This document shows positions 1-10,820 of a stretch of DNA of 64,000 nt, piece after piece (position 1 is the first letter of the stretch; each line of letters opens with the position of its first letter). Made by a program: the position numbers and the translations under genes. This DNA is from Yinghuangia seranimata (lineage in GTDB: Bacteria; Actinomycetota; Actinomycetes; Streptomycetales; Streptomycetaceae), in NCBI RefSeq assembly GCF_029953285.1, contig NZ_JASAOI010000056.1, positions 1 to 64,000 on the forward strand, given 5' to 3'. Under the pieces are notes generated by a model. The model searched no databases. It was given only the letters and a program-made list of their open reading frames with translations, and was not told the origin of the DNA.

Positions 1-60
1 CTCTCCTCTCTATCTCTCTCCTCTCTATCTCTCTCCTCTCTATCTCTCTCCTCTCTATCT
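1..60. repeat. 15-bp pyrimidine-only tandem repeat at window edge
   Basis: A 15-bp unit, CTCTCTCCTCTCTAT, is repeated about four times (partial copy 1-13, full copies 14-28, 29-43 and 44-58). The plus strand of the tract is all C and T. The array may continue beyond the left edge of the window. It lies past the sdhB terminator. Two copies of CTCGTCGGGT follow at 61-70 and 77-86. Such a low-GC microsatellite is out of character with the rest of this sequence. Confidence 0.9.
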
Positions 61-102
61 CTCGTCGGGTCTGTTGCTCGTCGGGTTTGGGTGGGAACGC
101 CG

Positions 103-135
103 AAGGGGGCCCGCACGGTTGGTGCGGGCCCCCTT
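103..135 (-). terminator. Hairpin terminator of the sdh operon
   Basis: A perfect 14-bp inverted repeat (103-116 with 122-135) with a 5-nt loop begins 20 nt downstream of the sdhB stop codon. There is no long U tract, which is normal for high-GC actinobacteria. It should end the leftward sdhCDAB transcript. Confidence 0.8.
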
Positions 136-155
136 TGGTGGGGTGGTGCTTTGGG

Positions 156-943
156 TCAGACGCGGCGGAAGATCAGGGCGCGCTTGACTTCCTGGATGGC
201 CTTGGTGACCTCGATGCCGCGGGGGCAGGCGTCGGTGCAGTTGAAGGTGGTGCGGCAGCGCCACACGCCTTCCTTTTCGTTCAGGATCTCCAGCCGCTGC
301 TCGGCGCCCTCGTCGCGGGAGTCGAAGATGAAGCGGTGGGCGTTGACGATGGCGGCCGGGCCGAAGTACTGGCCGTCGGTCCAGAAGACCGGGCAGGACG
401 TCGTGCAGCAGGCGCACAGGATGCACTTGGTGGTGTCGTCGAACCGCTCGCGGTCCTCCGGCGACTGCAGGCGCTCGCGCGTCGGCTCGTTGCCGGACGT
501 GATGAGGAAGGGCATCACGTCCTTGAAGGACTGGAAGAACGGGTCCATGTCGACGACGAGGTCCTTCTCGACCTCCAGGCCCTTGATCGCTTCGATCGTG
601 ATGGGCTTGGTGACGTCGAGGTCCTTGACCAGCGTCTTGCAGGCGAGCCGGTTGCGGCCGTTGATGCGCATGGCGTCCGAGCCGCAGATGCCGTGCGCGC
701 ACGAGCGGCGGAACGTCAGGGAGCCGTCCTGCTCGCCCTTGATCTTGTGCATCGCGGTGAGGATGCGCTCGGTCGGGTCCGCCTCGACCTGGAAGTCCTG
801 CCAGAACGGGACGGCCGGCTCGCCGTTCGGGCCGACCAGGTCGGGGAGGTAGCGGCGGATGCGCAGGGTGATCACGACCGGGGTGTGGTCGCGCGCGGGC
901 TTCGCGGCGGGCGCCGAGGGGGTTTCTTCGATAACGGCAGTCA

Positions 944-944
<1 letters not shown>
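156..944 (-). CDS. sdhB: Succinate dehydrogenase iron-sulfur subunit
   Basis: SdhB carries electrons from the flavin of SdhA to the quinone site of the membrane anchor in respiratory complex II. The 262-aa protein shows all three cluster motifs. The [2Fe-2S] site is C82, C87, D90 and C102, the Asp at the third position being usual in this family. The [4Fe-4S] site is C174, C177, C180 and C184. The [3Fe-4S] site is C230, C236 and C240. An Ala/Pro-rich N-terminal extension of about 20 residues precedes the ferredoxin fold. Its ATG overlaps the sdhA stop by one base (TGATG), so translation is probably coupled. It is the last gene of the operon. Confidence 0.97.
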
Positions 945-2701
<1,757 letters not shown>

Positions 2702-2759
2702 GACCTGTTCGTGTCCTCTTAACCGCAGCGACCGCGTCAGCGACCGCGTCGCGCGCCGA

Positions 2760-3212
2760 CTACTGGCCGATGTTCGGGTCGAAGGTGAAGATCACCAGGG
2801 TGCCCGTGAAGAGCACGATCAGGGCCGACGCGTAGAGCAGCGTCTTGAGCCAGAACCGGCTCTGGTCGCGCTCCGCGTAGTCGTTGATGATCGTGCGCAG
2901 GCCGTTGACGCCGTGCAGCTCGGCGAGCCACAGCATGATCAGGTCCCAGGTCTGCCAGAACGGCGACGCCCAGCGGCCCGCGACGAACGCGAAGCCGATG
3001 CGGGACACACCGCCGTCGATGACCAGCTGGATGATCAGGTGGCCGAGCACCAGGACGACCAGGAGGATGCCGCTCAGCCGCATGAAGAGCCAGCTGTACA
3101 GCTCGAAGTTGGTCTTGGTGGAGCGCGGCGAGCGCTTGGAGCGGGGCGCCTCGATGGACGGCCCGCCGCCGTAGATCTTCGGGGCGTTCTCGATCGTGGA
3201 CGACATCGTCAT
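2760..3212 (-). CDS. sdhD: Succinate dehydrogenase membrane anchor subunit
   Basis: This 150-aa protein has three hydrophobic helices, roughly residues 41-65, 85-110 and 122-143. The second is followed by the LHGVNGLR motif, whose histidine is the likely heme b ligand of the SdhC/SdhD anchor. Together with SdhC it anchors the catalytic subunits and forms the quinone site. The first ATG (3212) overlaps the sdhC stop by one base. A second ATG two codons later (3206) sits 9 nt from GGGAG and may be the true start. It is second in the sdhCDAB operon. Confidence 0.93.
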   Translation of the reverse strand: MTMSSTIENAPKIYGGGPSIEAPRSKRSPRSTKTNFELYSWLFMRLSGILLVVLVLGHLIIQLVIDGGVSRIGFAFVAGRWASPFWQTWDLIMLWLAELHGVNGLRTIINDYAERDQSRFWLKTLLYASALIVLFTGTLVIFTFDPNIGQ

Positions 3213-3592
3213 CAGCTCCCGAAGATCTGACGGAGCGTGTGCTCAAGGACCCAGTAGAAGCTGCCGAGCATCAGCACGACCCACGTGCCGCACACAGCCC
3301 AGAACATCTGCTTCTGGTAGCGGGGGCCCTTCTCCCAGAAGTCGACCGCGATGATGCGGAGACCGTTGAGGGCGTGGAAGAGGATGGCCCCGACGAGGCC
3401 GTACTCCATGATGTTGACGACCGGGTTCTTGTAGATGTCGATCGTCTGGTCGTAGGCCTCGGGCGACACGCGGACGAGCGCGGTGTCGAGGACATGGGCG
3501 AACAGGAAGAAGAAGATGAGGACGCCGGTGACTCGATGAGCCACCCAGGACCACATGCCTTCCCGGCCGCGGTAGAGCGTTCCAGCCGGCAC
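3212..3592 (-). CDS. sdhC: Succinate dehydrogenase cytochrome b556 subunit
   Basis: The 126-aa first subunit of the operon has three membrane helices. Two conserved stretches stand out: WVAHRVTG near the N terminus, and LFHALNGLR, whose His is a likely heme ligand. The open frame extends 70 codons further upstream. However, a GTG at 3592 is preceded at 8 nt by GGAGGG and gives the usual short actinobacterial N terminus (VPAGTLYRGREG), so I place the start there. The extra upstream residues look like non-coding GC-rich sequence. The 326-bp region to mutA should hold the promoters of both operons. Confidence 0.92.
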   Translation of the reverse strand: MPAGTLYRGREGMWSWVAHRVTGVLIFFFLFAHVLDTALVRVSPEAYDQTIDIYKNPVVNIMEYGLVGAILFHALNGLRIIAVDFWEKGPRYQKQMFWAVCGTWVVLMLGSFYWVLEHTLRQIFGS

Positions 3593-3918
3593 GGAAACTA
3601 CCCTCCGGATGCGGTAGACGGGGCTCGGCCGGCAAGCCGTCGGTCGGCCCGGCCGGGACCCTTCCTCCGGCCCCGGCCATGTTAGCCATGGATGCACCCG
3701 CCTCCTGCCCGGGGGCACGCGATGTGATCGATTCCGCACGCCTGAGGGGAACCAAACGGGTGACGTATGGCGTGCGGGCGGCCGCCCGTGACGCTCCGTC
3801 ACGAATTCGCGGCGCGCCCGGCACCGGCGAAAAACTTGGCCGGGTCAAGGGTATTCGCGACTGATCTCACACCGAGGCCGTGTATCGCTCGCGGAGCGCT
3901 GTCCCTACGATGCGGAGC
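3593..3918. other. Divergent sdhC/mutA intergenic region with palindromes
   Basis: This 326-bp region separates two divergent operons. It contains a perfect 14-bp palindrome, CGGGCGGCCGCCCG (3775-3788). Overlapping it is CGTGACG-CTC-CGTCACG (3787-3803), a 17-bp inverted repeat with a 3-bp centre and a plausible operator. A -10-like TACGAT (3906-3911) lies 7 nt before the mutA ATG. I see no convincing sdhC promoter hexamers. Confidence 0.5.
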
Positions 3919-5814
3919 ATGACGGAGGCTACTGTCGACGGCGGCACGTCTACCGGTTCCACCTTTGCTTCGCAGTTCCCGCAGCCCACGCGTGAACAGT
4001 GGCAGGGTCTGGTGGCCGGCGTGCTCCGCAAGTCGAGGGTGATCGGTGAGGACGACGCACCGGACCGCCCTGAGGATCTGCTCGCGACCACCACCTACGA
4101 CGGCATCACGCTGGCGCCGCTCTACACCGCCGACGACGCCTCGCCCGAGCCCGGCGTCCCCGGACTCCCCTCTTATGTACGCGGCGCCCGTGCCACCGGC
4201 GCGACGCTCGACGGCTGGGACGTCCGGCAGCTGCACGACGACCCCGACCCGGCGCGCACCGCCGAGGCCGTGCTCGCCGACCTGGAGAACGGCGTCGCGT
4301 CGGTCTTCCTGCGGACCGGCGGGGAGTCCCTCGACCCCGCCGAACTGCCGCGCGTGCTGGCCGGCGTGCTGCTCGACCTCGCGCCGGTCGTGCTCGACCC
4401 GGGCACCGACTTCGGCCCGGCCGCCGAAGCGCTCCTCGCGGTCTTCCGCGACCGCGGCGTCCCGGCCTCCGAGGTCCGGGGCAACCTCGGCGCCGACCCG
4501 GTCACCGCCCACGCGCGCACCGGACGCGCCCCCGAAGCCGGTGCGGACCTCGCCGCCGCCGCCGACCTCGCGGTGCGCGCCCACGCCGAGTTCCCGAACC
4601 TGCGCGCGGTCGTCGCCGACGGCCAGCCGTACCACGAGGCCGGCGCCTCGGAGGGCCAGGAGCTCGGCGCGGCCACCGCCGCCGGTGTCGCCTACCTGCG
4701 CGCCCTCACAGACGCCGGGCTGGACGTCGACACCGCGCTCGGCCTGGTCGAGTTCCGCTTCGCCGCCACCGGCGACCAGTTCCTCACCATCGCCAAGCTG
4801 CGCGCCGCGCGCCGCCTGTGGGCCCGCGTCGCGCAGGCCTCCGGCGCCGCGAGCGGGGCGCAGAAGCAGCACGCGATCACGTCGTGGTCGATGGCCACCC
4901 GCCGCGACCCGTGGGTCAACATGCTCCGCACCACCGTCGCGGCGTTCGCGGCCGGTGTCGGCGGCGCCGACGCGGTCACCGTGCGCCCGTTCGACACCGC
5001 GCTGGGCCTGCCCGACGCGTTCGCCCGCCGCATCGCCCGCAACACGCAGTCGCTGCTCCTGGAGGAGTCGCACCTCGCCCAGGTCATCGACCCGGCCGGC
5101 GGCTCCTGGTTCGTGGAGAAGCTCACCGACGACCTCGCGCACACCGCGTGGGCGTTCTTCCAGGACATCGAGCGCCAGGGCGGGATCACCGCCGCGCTCG
5201 ACTCGGGCTGGATCGCCGACCGCGTCGCCGAGGTCCGGGCCGCGCGGGACAAGGCGCTCGCCACCCGCAAGGACCCGCTGACCGGCGTCAGCGAGTTCCC
5301 GAACCTCACCGAGGAGCCCGTGGTCCGCGAGGCCGCCCCCGCGGTGCCCGGCGGCGGACTGCCGCGGGTGCGCTACGCCGAGGCGTACGAGGACCTGCGC
5401 GACCGCTCGGACGCCGGCCTCGCCGCCACCGGCGCCCGCCCCACGGTCTTCCTGGCCACCCTCGGCCCGGTCGCCCAGCACACCGCGCGCGCCCAGTTCA
5501 GCCGCAACCTGTTCGCGGCCGGCGGCGTCGACGCGGTCGAGGCCGGCGCCACCGCGACGGCCGACGACGTGCTCGCGGCGTACGAGGCCGCGGGCCGGCC
5601 GAAGGTCGCCGTCCTCGCGTCGTCCGACAAGCTCTACGCCGACCTCGCCGCACCGGCGGCTGCCGCGCTCAAGGCCGCGGGCGCCGAATACGTGTGGCTC
5701 GCCGGCGCGGCGAAGAAGTGGGCGGACACTGGAGCCGACGGGTATCTGTTCGCCGGCTGCGACGCACTCGACGTGCTGAGCCGCACCTACGCGATCATCG
5801 GAGCCGAACGATGA
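3919..5814 (+). CDS. mutA: Methylmalonyl-CoA mutase small (beta) subunit
   Basis: MutA is the non-catalytic partner of the heterodimeric adenosylcobalamin enzyme that interconverts methylmalonyl-CoA and succinyl-CoA. The 631-aa protein follows the MutB barrel plus B12-domain layout. It lacks the cobalamin-binding DxHxxG motif; the equivalent position reads [11 protein letters not shown]. The frame stays open upstream to a GTG at 3880. The ATG at 3919 matches the usual family N terminus and stands 7 nt after TACGAT, which suggests a leaderless transcript. Its stop overlaps the mutB start as ATGA, so subunit synthesis is probably coupled. Confidence 0.93.
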   Translation: MTEATVDGGTSTGSTFASQFPQPTREQWQGLVAGVLRKSRVIGEDDAPDRPEDLLATTTYDGITLAPLYTADDASPEPGVPGLPSYVRGARATGATLDGWDVRQLHDDPDPARTAEAVLADLENGVASVFLRTGGESLDPAELPRVLAGVLLDLAPVVLDPGTDFGPAAEALLAVFRDRGVPASEVRGNLGADPVTAHARTGRAPEAGADLAAAADLAVRAHAEFPNLRAVVADGQPYHEAGASEGQELGAATAAGVAYLRALTDAGLDVDTALGLVEFRFAATGDQFLTIAKLRAARRLWARVAQASGAASGAQKQHAITSWSMATRRDPWVNMLRTTVAAFAAGVGGADAVTVRPFDTALGLPDAFARRIARNTQSLLLEESHLAQVIDPAGGSWFVEKLTDDLAHTAWAFFQDIERQGGITAALDSGWIADRVAEVRAARDKALATRKDPLTGVSEFPNLTEEPVVREAAPAVPGGGLPRVRYAEAYEDLRDRSDAGLAATGARPTVFLATLGPVAQHTARAQFSRNLFAAGGVDAVEAGATATADDVLAAYEAAGRPKVAVLASSDKLYADLAAPAAAALKAAGAEYVWLAGAAKKWADTGADGYLFAGCDALDVLSRTYAIIGAER

Positions 5815-8036
5815 GCATCCCTGACTTCACGGGCGTCGCCCTCGGCACGCCCGAGGCCGCCGACGCCGAGGCGTGGGTCGCCGCCGTCGCCGAGGCCACC
5901 GGCAAGGACGCCGCCGCGCTGACCCGCGACACGCCGGAGAACATCCCGGTCAAGGCGCTGTACACCGACGCGGACAAGGACGGCCTGGACTTCCTGGCCA
6001 CCTACCCGGGCATCACGCCGTACCTGCGCGGCCCGTACCCGACGATGTACGTCAACCAGCCGTGGACGATCCGCCAGTACGCGGGCTTCTCCACCGCCGC
6101 GGCGTCCAACGCCTTCTACCGCCGCAACCTCGCGGCCGGCCAGAAGGGCCTGTCGATCGCCTTCGACCTGGCGACGCACCGCGGCTACGACTCCGACCAC
6201 CCGCGCGTGTCCGGCGACGTCGGCATGGCCGGCGTCGCGATCGACTCGATCTACGACATGCGCCAGCTGTTCGACGGCATCCCGCTCGACCAGATGTCGG
6301 TGTCGATGACGATGAACGGCGCGGTGCTGCCGATCCTCGCGCTCTACATCGTCGCGGCGGAGGAGCAGGGGGTGAAGCCGGAGCAGCTCGCGGGGACGAT
6401 CCAGAACGACATCCTCAAGGAGTTCATGGTCCGGAACACCTACATCTACCCGCCCAAGCCCTCGATGCGGATCATCTCCGACATCTTCGCGTACACCTCG
6501 CAGAAGATGCCGAAGTTCAACTCGATCTCCATCTCGGGCTACCACATCCAGGAGGCCGGAGCGACGGCCGACCTGGAGCTGGCGTACACGCTCGCGGACG
6601 GCTTGGAGTACCTCAAGGCCGGCATGGAAGCGGGCATGGACGTCGACGCGTTCGCCCCGCGCCTGTCCTTCTTCTGGGCGATCGGCATGAACTTCTTCAT
6701 GGAGATCGCCAAGATGCGCGCGGCCCGCCTCATCTGGGCGGACCTCGTGCAGTCCGTCGGCGCGAAGAACCCCAAGTCGCTGTCGCTGCGCACCCACTCG
6801 CAGACCTCCGGCTGGTCGCTGACCGCGCAGGACGTCTTCAACAACGTGGTGCGCACCTGCGTCGAGGCGATGGCGTCCACGCAGGGCCACACGCAGTCGC
6901 TGCACACCAACGCGCTCGACGAGGCGCTCGCGCTGCCGACCGACTTCTCCGCGCGCATCGCGCGCAACACGCAGCTGCTGCTGCAGCAGGAGTCGGGCAC
7001 CTGCAACGTGATCGACCCGTGGGGCGGCAGCGCGTACGTCGAACGCCTCACCTACGACCTGGCGATGCGCGCCCGCGAGCACCTCGCCGAGATCGAGAAG
7101 GCCGGCGGCATGGCCGCCGCGATCGACGCCGGCATCCCCAAGCTGCGCATCGAGGAGGCCGCGGCCCGCACGCAGGCCCGCATCGACTCGGGCCGCCAGC
7201 CGCTGATCGGCGTCAACAAGTACCTGGTCGAGAACGACCAGCCGATCGACGTCCTCAAGGTCGACAACGCGCAGGTGCGCGCCGACCAGATCGCCAAGCT
7301 CGAACGGCTGCGCGCCGAGCGGGACTCCGCCGAGGTCGAGCGCGCGCTCGCGGCGCTGTCCGGGGCCGCCGAGGCCGACCTGGCCGGCGAGCGCCCGAAC
7401 GACCTGGAGCACAACCTGCTCAAGCTCGCCGTCGACGCGGCGCGCGCGATGGCGACGGTCGGGGAGATCTCCGACGCGCTCGAGAAGGCGTACGGTCGGC
7501 ACCAGGCCACGATCCGCACGCTCACCGGCGTGTACCGCGAGGAGGTGGGTGCCGCGGGCAACGTCGAGAAGGCGCGCGAACTGGTCGAGGCGTTCGAGGA
7601 GGCCGAGGGCCGGCGCCCGCGCATCCTCGTCGCGAAGATGGGCCAGGACGGCCACGACCGCGGCCAGAAGGTGGTGGCGACCGCGTTCGCCGACCTCGGC
7701 TTCGACGTCGACGTGGGCGCGCTGTTCCAGACGCCGGAGGAGGTCGCGCGGCAGGCCGTCGAGGCCGACGTCCACGTGGTCGGCGTGAACTCCCTGGCGG
7801 CCGGGCACCTCACCCTGGTCCCGGCACTCCGCGACGAGCTGGCCAAGCTCGACGCGGAGGACGTGATGATCGTCGTGGGCGGCGTCATCCCGCCCGCGGA
7901 CGTCCAGCCGCTGCTCGACATGGGCGCCGCCGCGGTGTTCCCCCCGGGCACGGTCATCTCGGACGCCGCGGTCGACCTGCTGCGCCGGCTTTCCGAGCAG
8001 CTCGGGCACCAGCCGTCCGCGGAGATTGCTGAGTGA
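5811..8036 (+). CDS. mutB: Methylmalonyl-CoA mutase large (alpha, catalytic) subunit
   Basis: MutB carries the active site and the adenosylcobalamin. The 741-aa protein has an N-terminal TIM barrel with the conserved [10 protein letters not shown] segment; His245 corresponds to the catalytic histidine of the family. The C-terminal B12 domain has DGHDRG at 613-618, and its His615 is the cobalt ligand. The ATGA overlap with mutA fixes the start. Together with the acyl-CoA carboxylase genes of this window, the enzyme completes propionyl-CoA to succinyl-CoA. In actinomycetes it also runs in reverse to supply methylmalonyl-CoA for polyketides. Confidence 0.97.
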   Translation: MSIPDFTGVALGTPEAADAEAWVAAVAEATGKDAAALTRDTPENIPVKALYTDADKDGLDFLATYPGITPYLRGPYPTMYVNQPWTIRQYAGFSTAAASNAFYRRNLAAGQKGLSIAFDLATHRGYDSDHPRVSGDVGMAGVAIDSIYDMRQLFDGIPLDQMSVSMTMNGAVLPILALYIVAAEEQGVKPEQLAGTIQNDILKEFMVRNTYIYPPKPSMRIISDIFAYTSQKMPKFNSISISGYHIQEAGATADLELAYTLADGLEYLKAGMEAGMDVDAFAPRLSFFWAIGMNFFMEIAKMRAARLIWADLVQSVGAKNPKSLSLRTHSQTSGWSLTAQDVFNNVVRTCVEAMASTQGHTQSLHTNALDEALALPTDFSARIARNTQLLLQQESGTCNVIDPWGGSAYVERLTYDLAMRAREHLAEIEKAGGMAAAIDAGIPKLRIEEAAARTQARIDSGRQPLIGVNKYLVENDQPIDVLKVDNAQVRADQIAKLERLRAERDSAEVERALAALSGAAEADLAGERPNDLEHNLLKLAVDAARAMATVGEISDALEKAYGRHQATIRTLTGVYREEVGAAGNVEKARELVEAFEEAEGRRPRILVAKMGQDGHDRGQKVVATAFADLGFDVDVGALFQTPEEVARQAVEADVHVVGVNSLAAGHLTLVPALRDELAKLDAEDVMIVVGGVIPPADVQPLLDMGAAAVFPPGTVISDAAVDLLRRLSEQLGHQPSAEIAE

Positions 8037-9036
8037 CGTGGCACGTCGTGTGATCGATGTCGGCCAGTACGCGGAAGGCGTGCTGGCCGGCAACCGCACC
8101 GTCCTGGCCCGCGCCGTCACCCTCGTGGAGTCCACCCGCGCCGACCACCGCGACCTCGCGCAGGAGCTGCTGGTCAAGCTGCTCCCGCACGCGGGCGGCG
8201 CGCACCGGGTGGGCATCACCGGGGTGCCCGGCGTGGGCAAGTCGACGTTCATCGAGGCGATGGGCAGCAGGCTGACCGCCGCCGGGCACCGGGTCGCGGT
8301 GCTCGCGGTGGACCCGTCCTCGACCCGTACGGGCGGCAGCATCCTGGGCGACAAGACCCGGATGGGGAAGCTCGCGGTCGACCCCGCGGCGTTCGTGCGC
8401 CCGTCGCCGACCGCCGGAACGCTCGGCGGCGTCGCGCGCGCGACCCGTGAGTCGATCGTGCTGATGGAGGCGGCCGGCTACGACGTCGTGCTCGTCGAGA
8501 CGGTCGGCGTCGGGCAGTCCGAGGTGACCGTCGCCAACATGGTCGACTGCTTCCTCTTCCTGACCCTCGCGCGCACCGGCGACCAGCTCCAGGGCATCAA
8601 GAAGGGCGTCCTGGAGATGGCCGACATCGTCGCGGTCAACAAGGCCGACGGCGAGTTCGCCGCGGCGGCCCGCGCGGCCGCCCGCGAACTGCAGGGCGCG
8701 CTGCGCCTGATGCGCCGTCCGGGTGAACCCTGGTACACGCCGGTGCTGACCTGTTCGGGGCTCAGCGGCGAGGGCCTGGACGAGTTGTGGGACACCGTTC
8801 TGAAGCACCGTCAGACGCTGGAGTCGACCGGCCGGCTCGCCGAGCTGCGGCGCCGCCAGCAGGTGGACTGGACGTGGTCCGCGGTGCACGACGCGCTGCT
8901 CGCCGACCTGCACCACAACCCGGCGGTCAAGGCGCTCGCTCCGGAGCTCGAAAGGCAGGTACGCGACGGCGAGATCACCGCTACGCTCGCGGCCGTGCGG
9001 ATCCTCGAGGCGTTCCGGGGCGACGGCGAGGCGTGA
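8026..9036 (+). CDS. meaB: Methylmalonyl-CoA mutase-associated GTPase MeaB
   Basis: MeaB is a G3E-family GTPase chaperone that gates cofactor loading and protects methylmalonyl-CoA mutase from inactivation. The 336-aa frame has Walker [10 protein letters not shown] at 66-74, the [19 protein letters not shown] switch segment, the [10 protein letters not shown] Walker B region and the NKAD guanine-specificity motif. The gene overlaps the end of mutB, so all three proteins come from one operon. The start is uncertain: a TTG at 8026 one base after GGAG, or a GTG at 8038. Confidence 0.93.
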   Translation: MLSDVARRVIDVGQYAEGVLAGNRTVLARAVTLVESTRADHRDLAQELLVKLLPHAGGAHRVGITGVPGVGKSTFIEAMGSRLTAAGHRVAVLAVDPSSTRTGGSILGDKTRMGKLAVDPAAFVRPSPTAGTLGGVARATRESIVLMEAAGYDVVLVETVGVGQSEVTVANMVDCFLFLTLARTGDQLQGIKKGVLEMADIVAVNKADGEFAAAARAAARELQGALRLMRRPGEPWYTPVLTCSGLSGEGLDELWDTVLKHRQTLESTGRLAELRRRQQVDWTWSAVHDALLADLHHNPAVKALAPELERQVRDGEITATLAAVRILEAFRGDGEA

Positions 9037-9038
9037 AA

Positions 9039-9056
9039 GCCGCGCCGCGGCGCGGC
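9039..9056 (+). terminator. Palindromic hairpin after meaB
   Basis: An 18-bp perfect palindrome begins 2 nt after the meaB stop codon. It could fold into a GC-only hairpin that ends the mut operon. No T tract follows. Confidence 0.45.
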
Positions 9057-9069
9057 GCGTGACGGCGTG

Positions 9070-9116
9070 ACAAGTCCTGACAAGCGACGACCGGTGATCA
9101 CCACAAGCCCTGACAA
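9070..9116. promoter_or_regulatory. Direct repeats flanking a palindrome between meaB and the amidohydrolase gene
   Basis: ACAAG(T/C)CCTGACAA occurs at 9070-9083 and 9103-9116, 13 of 14 bases identical and 33 bp apart. Between them is the perfect palindrome GGTGATCACC (9093-9102). The arrangement is operator-like and lies about 140 bp upstream of the amidohydrolase start. No regulator can be assigned. Confidence 0.4.
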
Positions 9117-9255
9117 CACGTCAGCCAAGTGGACGTAGTGGCATACCCCCACCGGCCCTGGAGCATGCGCCACGGAGGGCACTTTTTCTCACCCGAACGG
9201 GGGTAATTCGCTCTCTACCACGTCCCAGGGTGGCTTGCAACGTACCCTTGCAGGG

Positions 9256-10473
9256 GTGAGCGCACCCCAGCCCGAAGGTCCTGCAGGCGTGGCCTCGGCC
9301 ATCGCCGCCCGCGTCGCCGCCTACGCCGACGAACTCGTGGAGATCCGCCGCGACCTCCACATGCACCCGGAGCTGGGGCGGGAGGAGTTCCGCACCACCG
9401 GGCTCATCCGCGACCGGCTGGCCAAGGCCGGTCTGACGCCCCGTCTGCTCCCGGGCACGGGACTGGTGTGCGACCTTCTTCCGGCGCGCGGCACGGGCGA
9501 CGGGCGCGGCATGATCGCGTTCCGCGGCGACATCGACGCGCTGCCGGTCGACGACGTGAAGGACGTGTCCTACCGCTCGACCGTCCCGGGCCGCGCGCAC
9601 GCCTGCGGGCACGACGTGCACACGACCGTCACCCTGGGCGCCGCGCTCGTGCTCGCCGACCTCGCCGAGCAGGGCCTGCTGCGGCGCCCGGTGCGGTTCG
9701 TCTTCCAGCCGGCCGAGGAGAAGCTGCCCGGCGGCGCGCTCGACGTCATCAAGGCCGGCGGGCTCGACGGCGTGGAGGAGATCCACGCCGTGCACTGCGA
9801 CCCGAAGGTCGAGGTCGGCCGGGTCGCGCTGCGGGTCGGCGCGATCACCTCGGCGTGCGACCGCCTCATCATCACGCTGGGCGGCCCGGGCGGGCACACC
9901 GCGCGCCCGCACCAGTCCACCGACCTGGTGACCGCGCTGGCCAAGATGGCCGCCGAACTGCCGGCCGCGCTCGCCCGGCGGATCGACCCGCGCTCGGGCG
10001 TCAGCATCGTGTGGGGCCGGATCGCCGCGGGCTCGGCGCCGAACGTCATCCCGCAGCGCGGCGAACTCGACGGCACGCTGCGCTGCCTGGACATCGAGGC
10101 GTGGCGGCAGGCCCCCGACCTGTTGCAGGAGCTGGTCGACGCGATCGCTTCGACGTACGGCGCCAAGTGGGAGCTGGAGCACCACCGCGGCGTCCCCCCG
10201 GTGGTCAACGACGCCGACGCGGTCGCCGCGGCCCGTGCCGTCGCCGCCGGCATGCTCGGCGCGGCGAACGTGGAGACGACCGAACAGAGTCTGGGCGGCG
10301 AGGACTTTTCGTGGTACCTCGAGGACGTCCCCGGGCAGTTGACCCGGCTCGGCGTCCGCCCGGTCGGCGAGCCGGTGTACGACCTGCACCAGGGTCGCTT
10401 CGACGTCGACGAGGCGGCGATCGGCATCGGCGTGCGGCTGTTCGCCGGGCTCGCCCTGCGACCGCATCGGTAG
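9256..10473 (+). CDS. M20-family amidohydrolase (AmiA/AmiB type)
   Basis: The 405-aa protein is a dinuclear zinc amidohydrolase of the M20D group (N-acyl-amino-acid hydrolase, IAA-amino-acid hydrolase and AbgB relatives). Visible metal-site segments are RRDLHMHPELG near the N terminus, GDIDALP, ACGHDVHTT, QPAEE and the late GGEDFSWY. It has no signal peptide, so it should hydrolyse an N-acylated amino acid or similar amide in the cytoplasm. The substrate cannot be told. The GTG at 9256 is preceded at 7 nt by TACCCT, so a leaderless start is likely; an upstream TTG (9235) is less likely. M. tuberculosis has two such genes next to its nucleoside phosphorylase gene. Confidence 0.85.
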   Translation: MSAPQPEGPAGVASAIAARVAAYADELVEIRRDLHMHPELGREEFRTTGLIRDRLAKAGLTPRLLPGTGLVCDLLPARGTGDGRGMIAFRGDIDALPVDDVKDVSYRSTVPGRAHACGHDVHTTVTLGAALVLADLAEQGLLRRPVRFVFQPAEEKLPGGALDVIKAGGLDGVEEIHAVHCDPKVEVGRVALRVGAITSACDRLIITLGGPGGHTARPHQSTDLVTALAKMAAELPAALARRIDPRSGVSIVWGRIAAGSAPNVIPQRGELDGTLRCLDIEAWRQAPDLLQELVDAIASTYGAKWELEHHRGVPPVVNDADAVAAARAVAAGMLGAANVETTEQSLGGEDFSWYLEDVPGQLTRLGVRPVGEPVYDLHQGRFDVDEAAIGIGVRLFAGLALRPHR

Positions 10474-10501
10474 CCTTCCGATAACGACCTGGACACGAAT
10501 G

Positions 10502-10536
10502 AGGCCCCGCACCGTCTGGTGCGGGGCCTTGCTTTT
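10502..10536 (+). terminator. Rho-independent terminator of the amidohydrolase gene
   Basis: A 12-bp stem (502-513 with 518-529 after 10,000) with a GTCT loop is followed by TGCTTTT. It lies 29 nt after the stop codon and is the most canonical terminator in the window. Confidence 0.9.
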
Positions 10537-10693
10537 ACATGAGCGCAACAGTGGGAAACCGTGGAGCGGTGAGACGTCCCCTACGGTGCGATCAAGGGCC
10601 ACCCGGTCGGCTCAGCAGATCGTGTCCAAGTGGTGATCCGACCTGTATGTCAGAGATATTGATTTTGTATGTATGCTCAGCGGCGATTCGCTG

Positions 10694-10707
10694 TCTACGC
10701 GCGTACA
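10694..10707 (+). promoter_or_regulatory. Nucleoside-regulon palindrome, bmpA site 1
   Basis: TCTACGCGCGTACA matches the 14-bp consensus TCTACGCGCGTAGA at 13 positions. It lies 114 nt upstream of the bmpA start. Its centre is 22 bp from that of site 2, about two helical turns. Confidence 0.75.
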
Positions 10708-10715
10708 CGCTGGAT

Positions 10716-10729
10716 TCTACCCGCGTTGA
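10716..10729 (+). promoter_or_regulatory. Nucleoside-regulon palindrome, bmpA site 2 (weaker)
   Basis: TCTACCCGCGTTGA matches the consensus at 12 of 14 positions and sits on the same helix face as site 1. It would overlap the -35 region of a promoter with a -10 near 10735. Two sites suggest cooperative binding. Confidence 0.6.
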
Positions 10730-10820
10730 GAGCCATAGGTCAGCACGTCGCCACAGAACGTCGTACCGCCAGATTCGCTGATTTCGCGCCACGTTGGCGC
10801 GCATCGGAAGGAGACACCCC

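Larger units (their letters stand above)
10537..10820 (+). promoter_or_regulatory. Upstream region of the nucleoside importer operon
   Basis: This region is clearly less GC-rich than its surroundings, with a T/A-rich stretch around 10650-10680. It holds the two copies of the nucleoside palindrome annotated separately and a possible -10 near 10733-10740 (CATAGGT). No coding frame is convincing. It most likely carries the promoter and operators of bmpA. Confidence 0.65.

Noticed and set aside
1-60. CRISPR array
   Set aside because: The units are contiguous with no spacers and consist only of pyrimidines; no cas gene is present.
3724-3803. CRP-type cAMP receptor site in the sdh/mut region
   Set aside because: GTGA and TCAC are separated by 7 rather than 6 bases, and the second candidate (TGTGATCGATTC) has only one good half.
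4818-5810. Frame-extended mutB reaching 330 codons upstream
   Set aside because: The extra part lies in another frame of mutA, is Arg/Pro-rich and has no family similarity. The ATG at 5811, overlapping the mutA stop, gives the normal MutB length.
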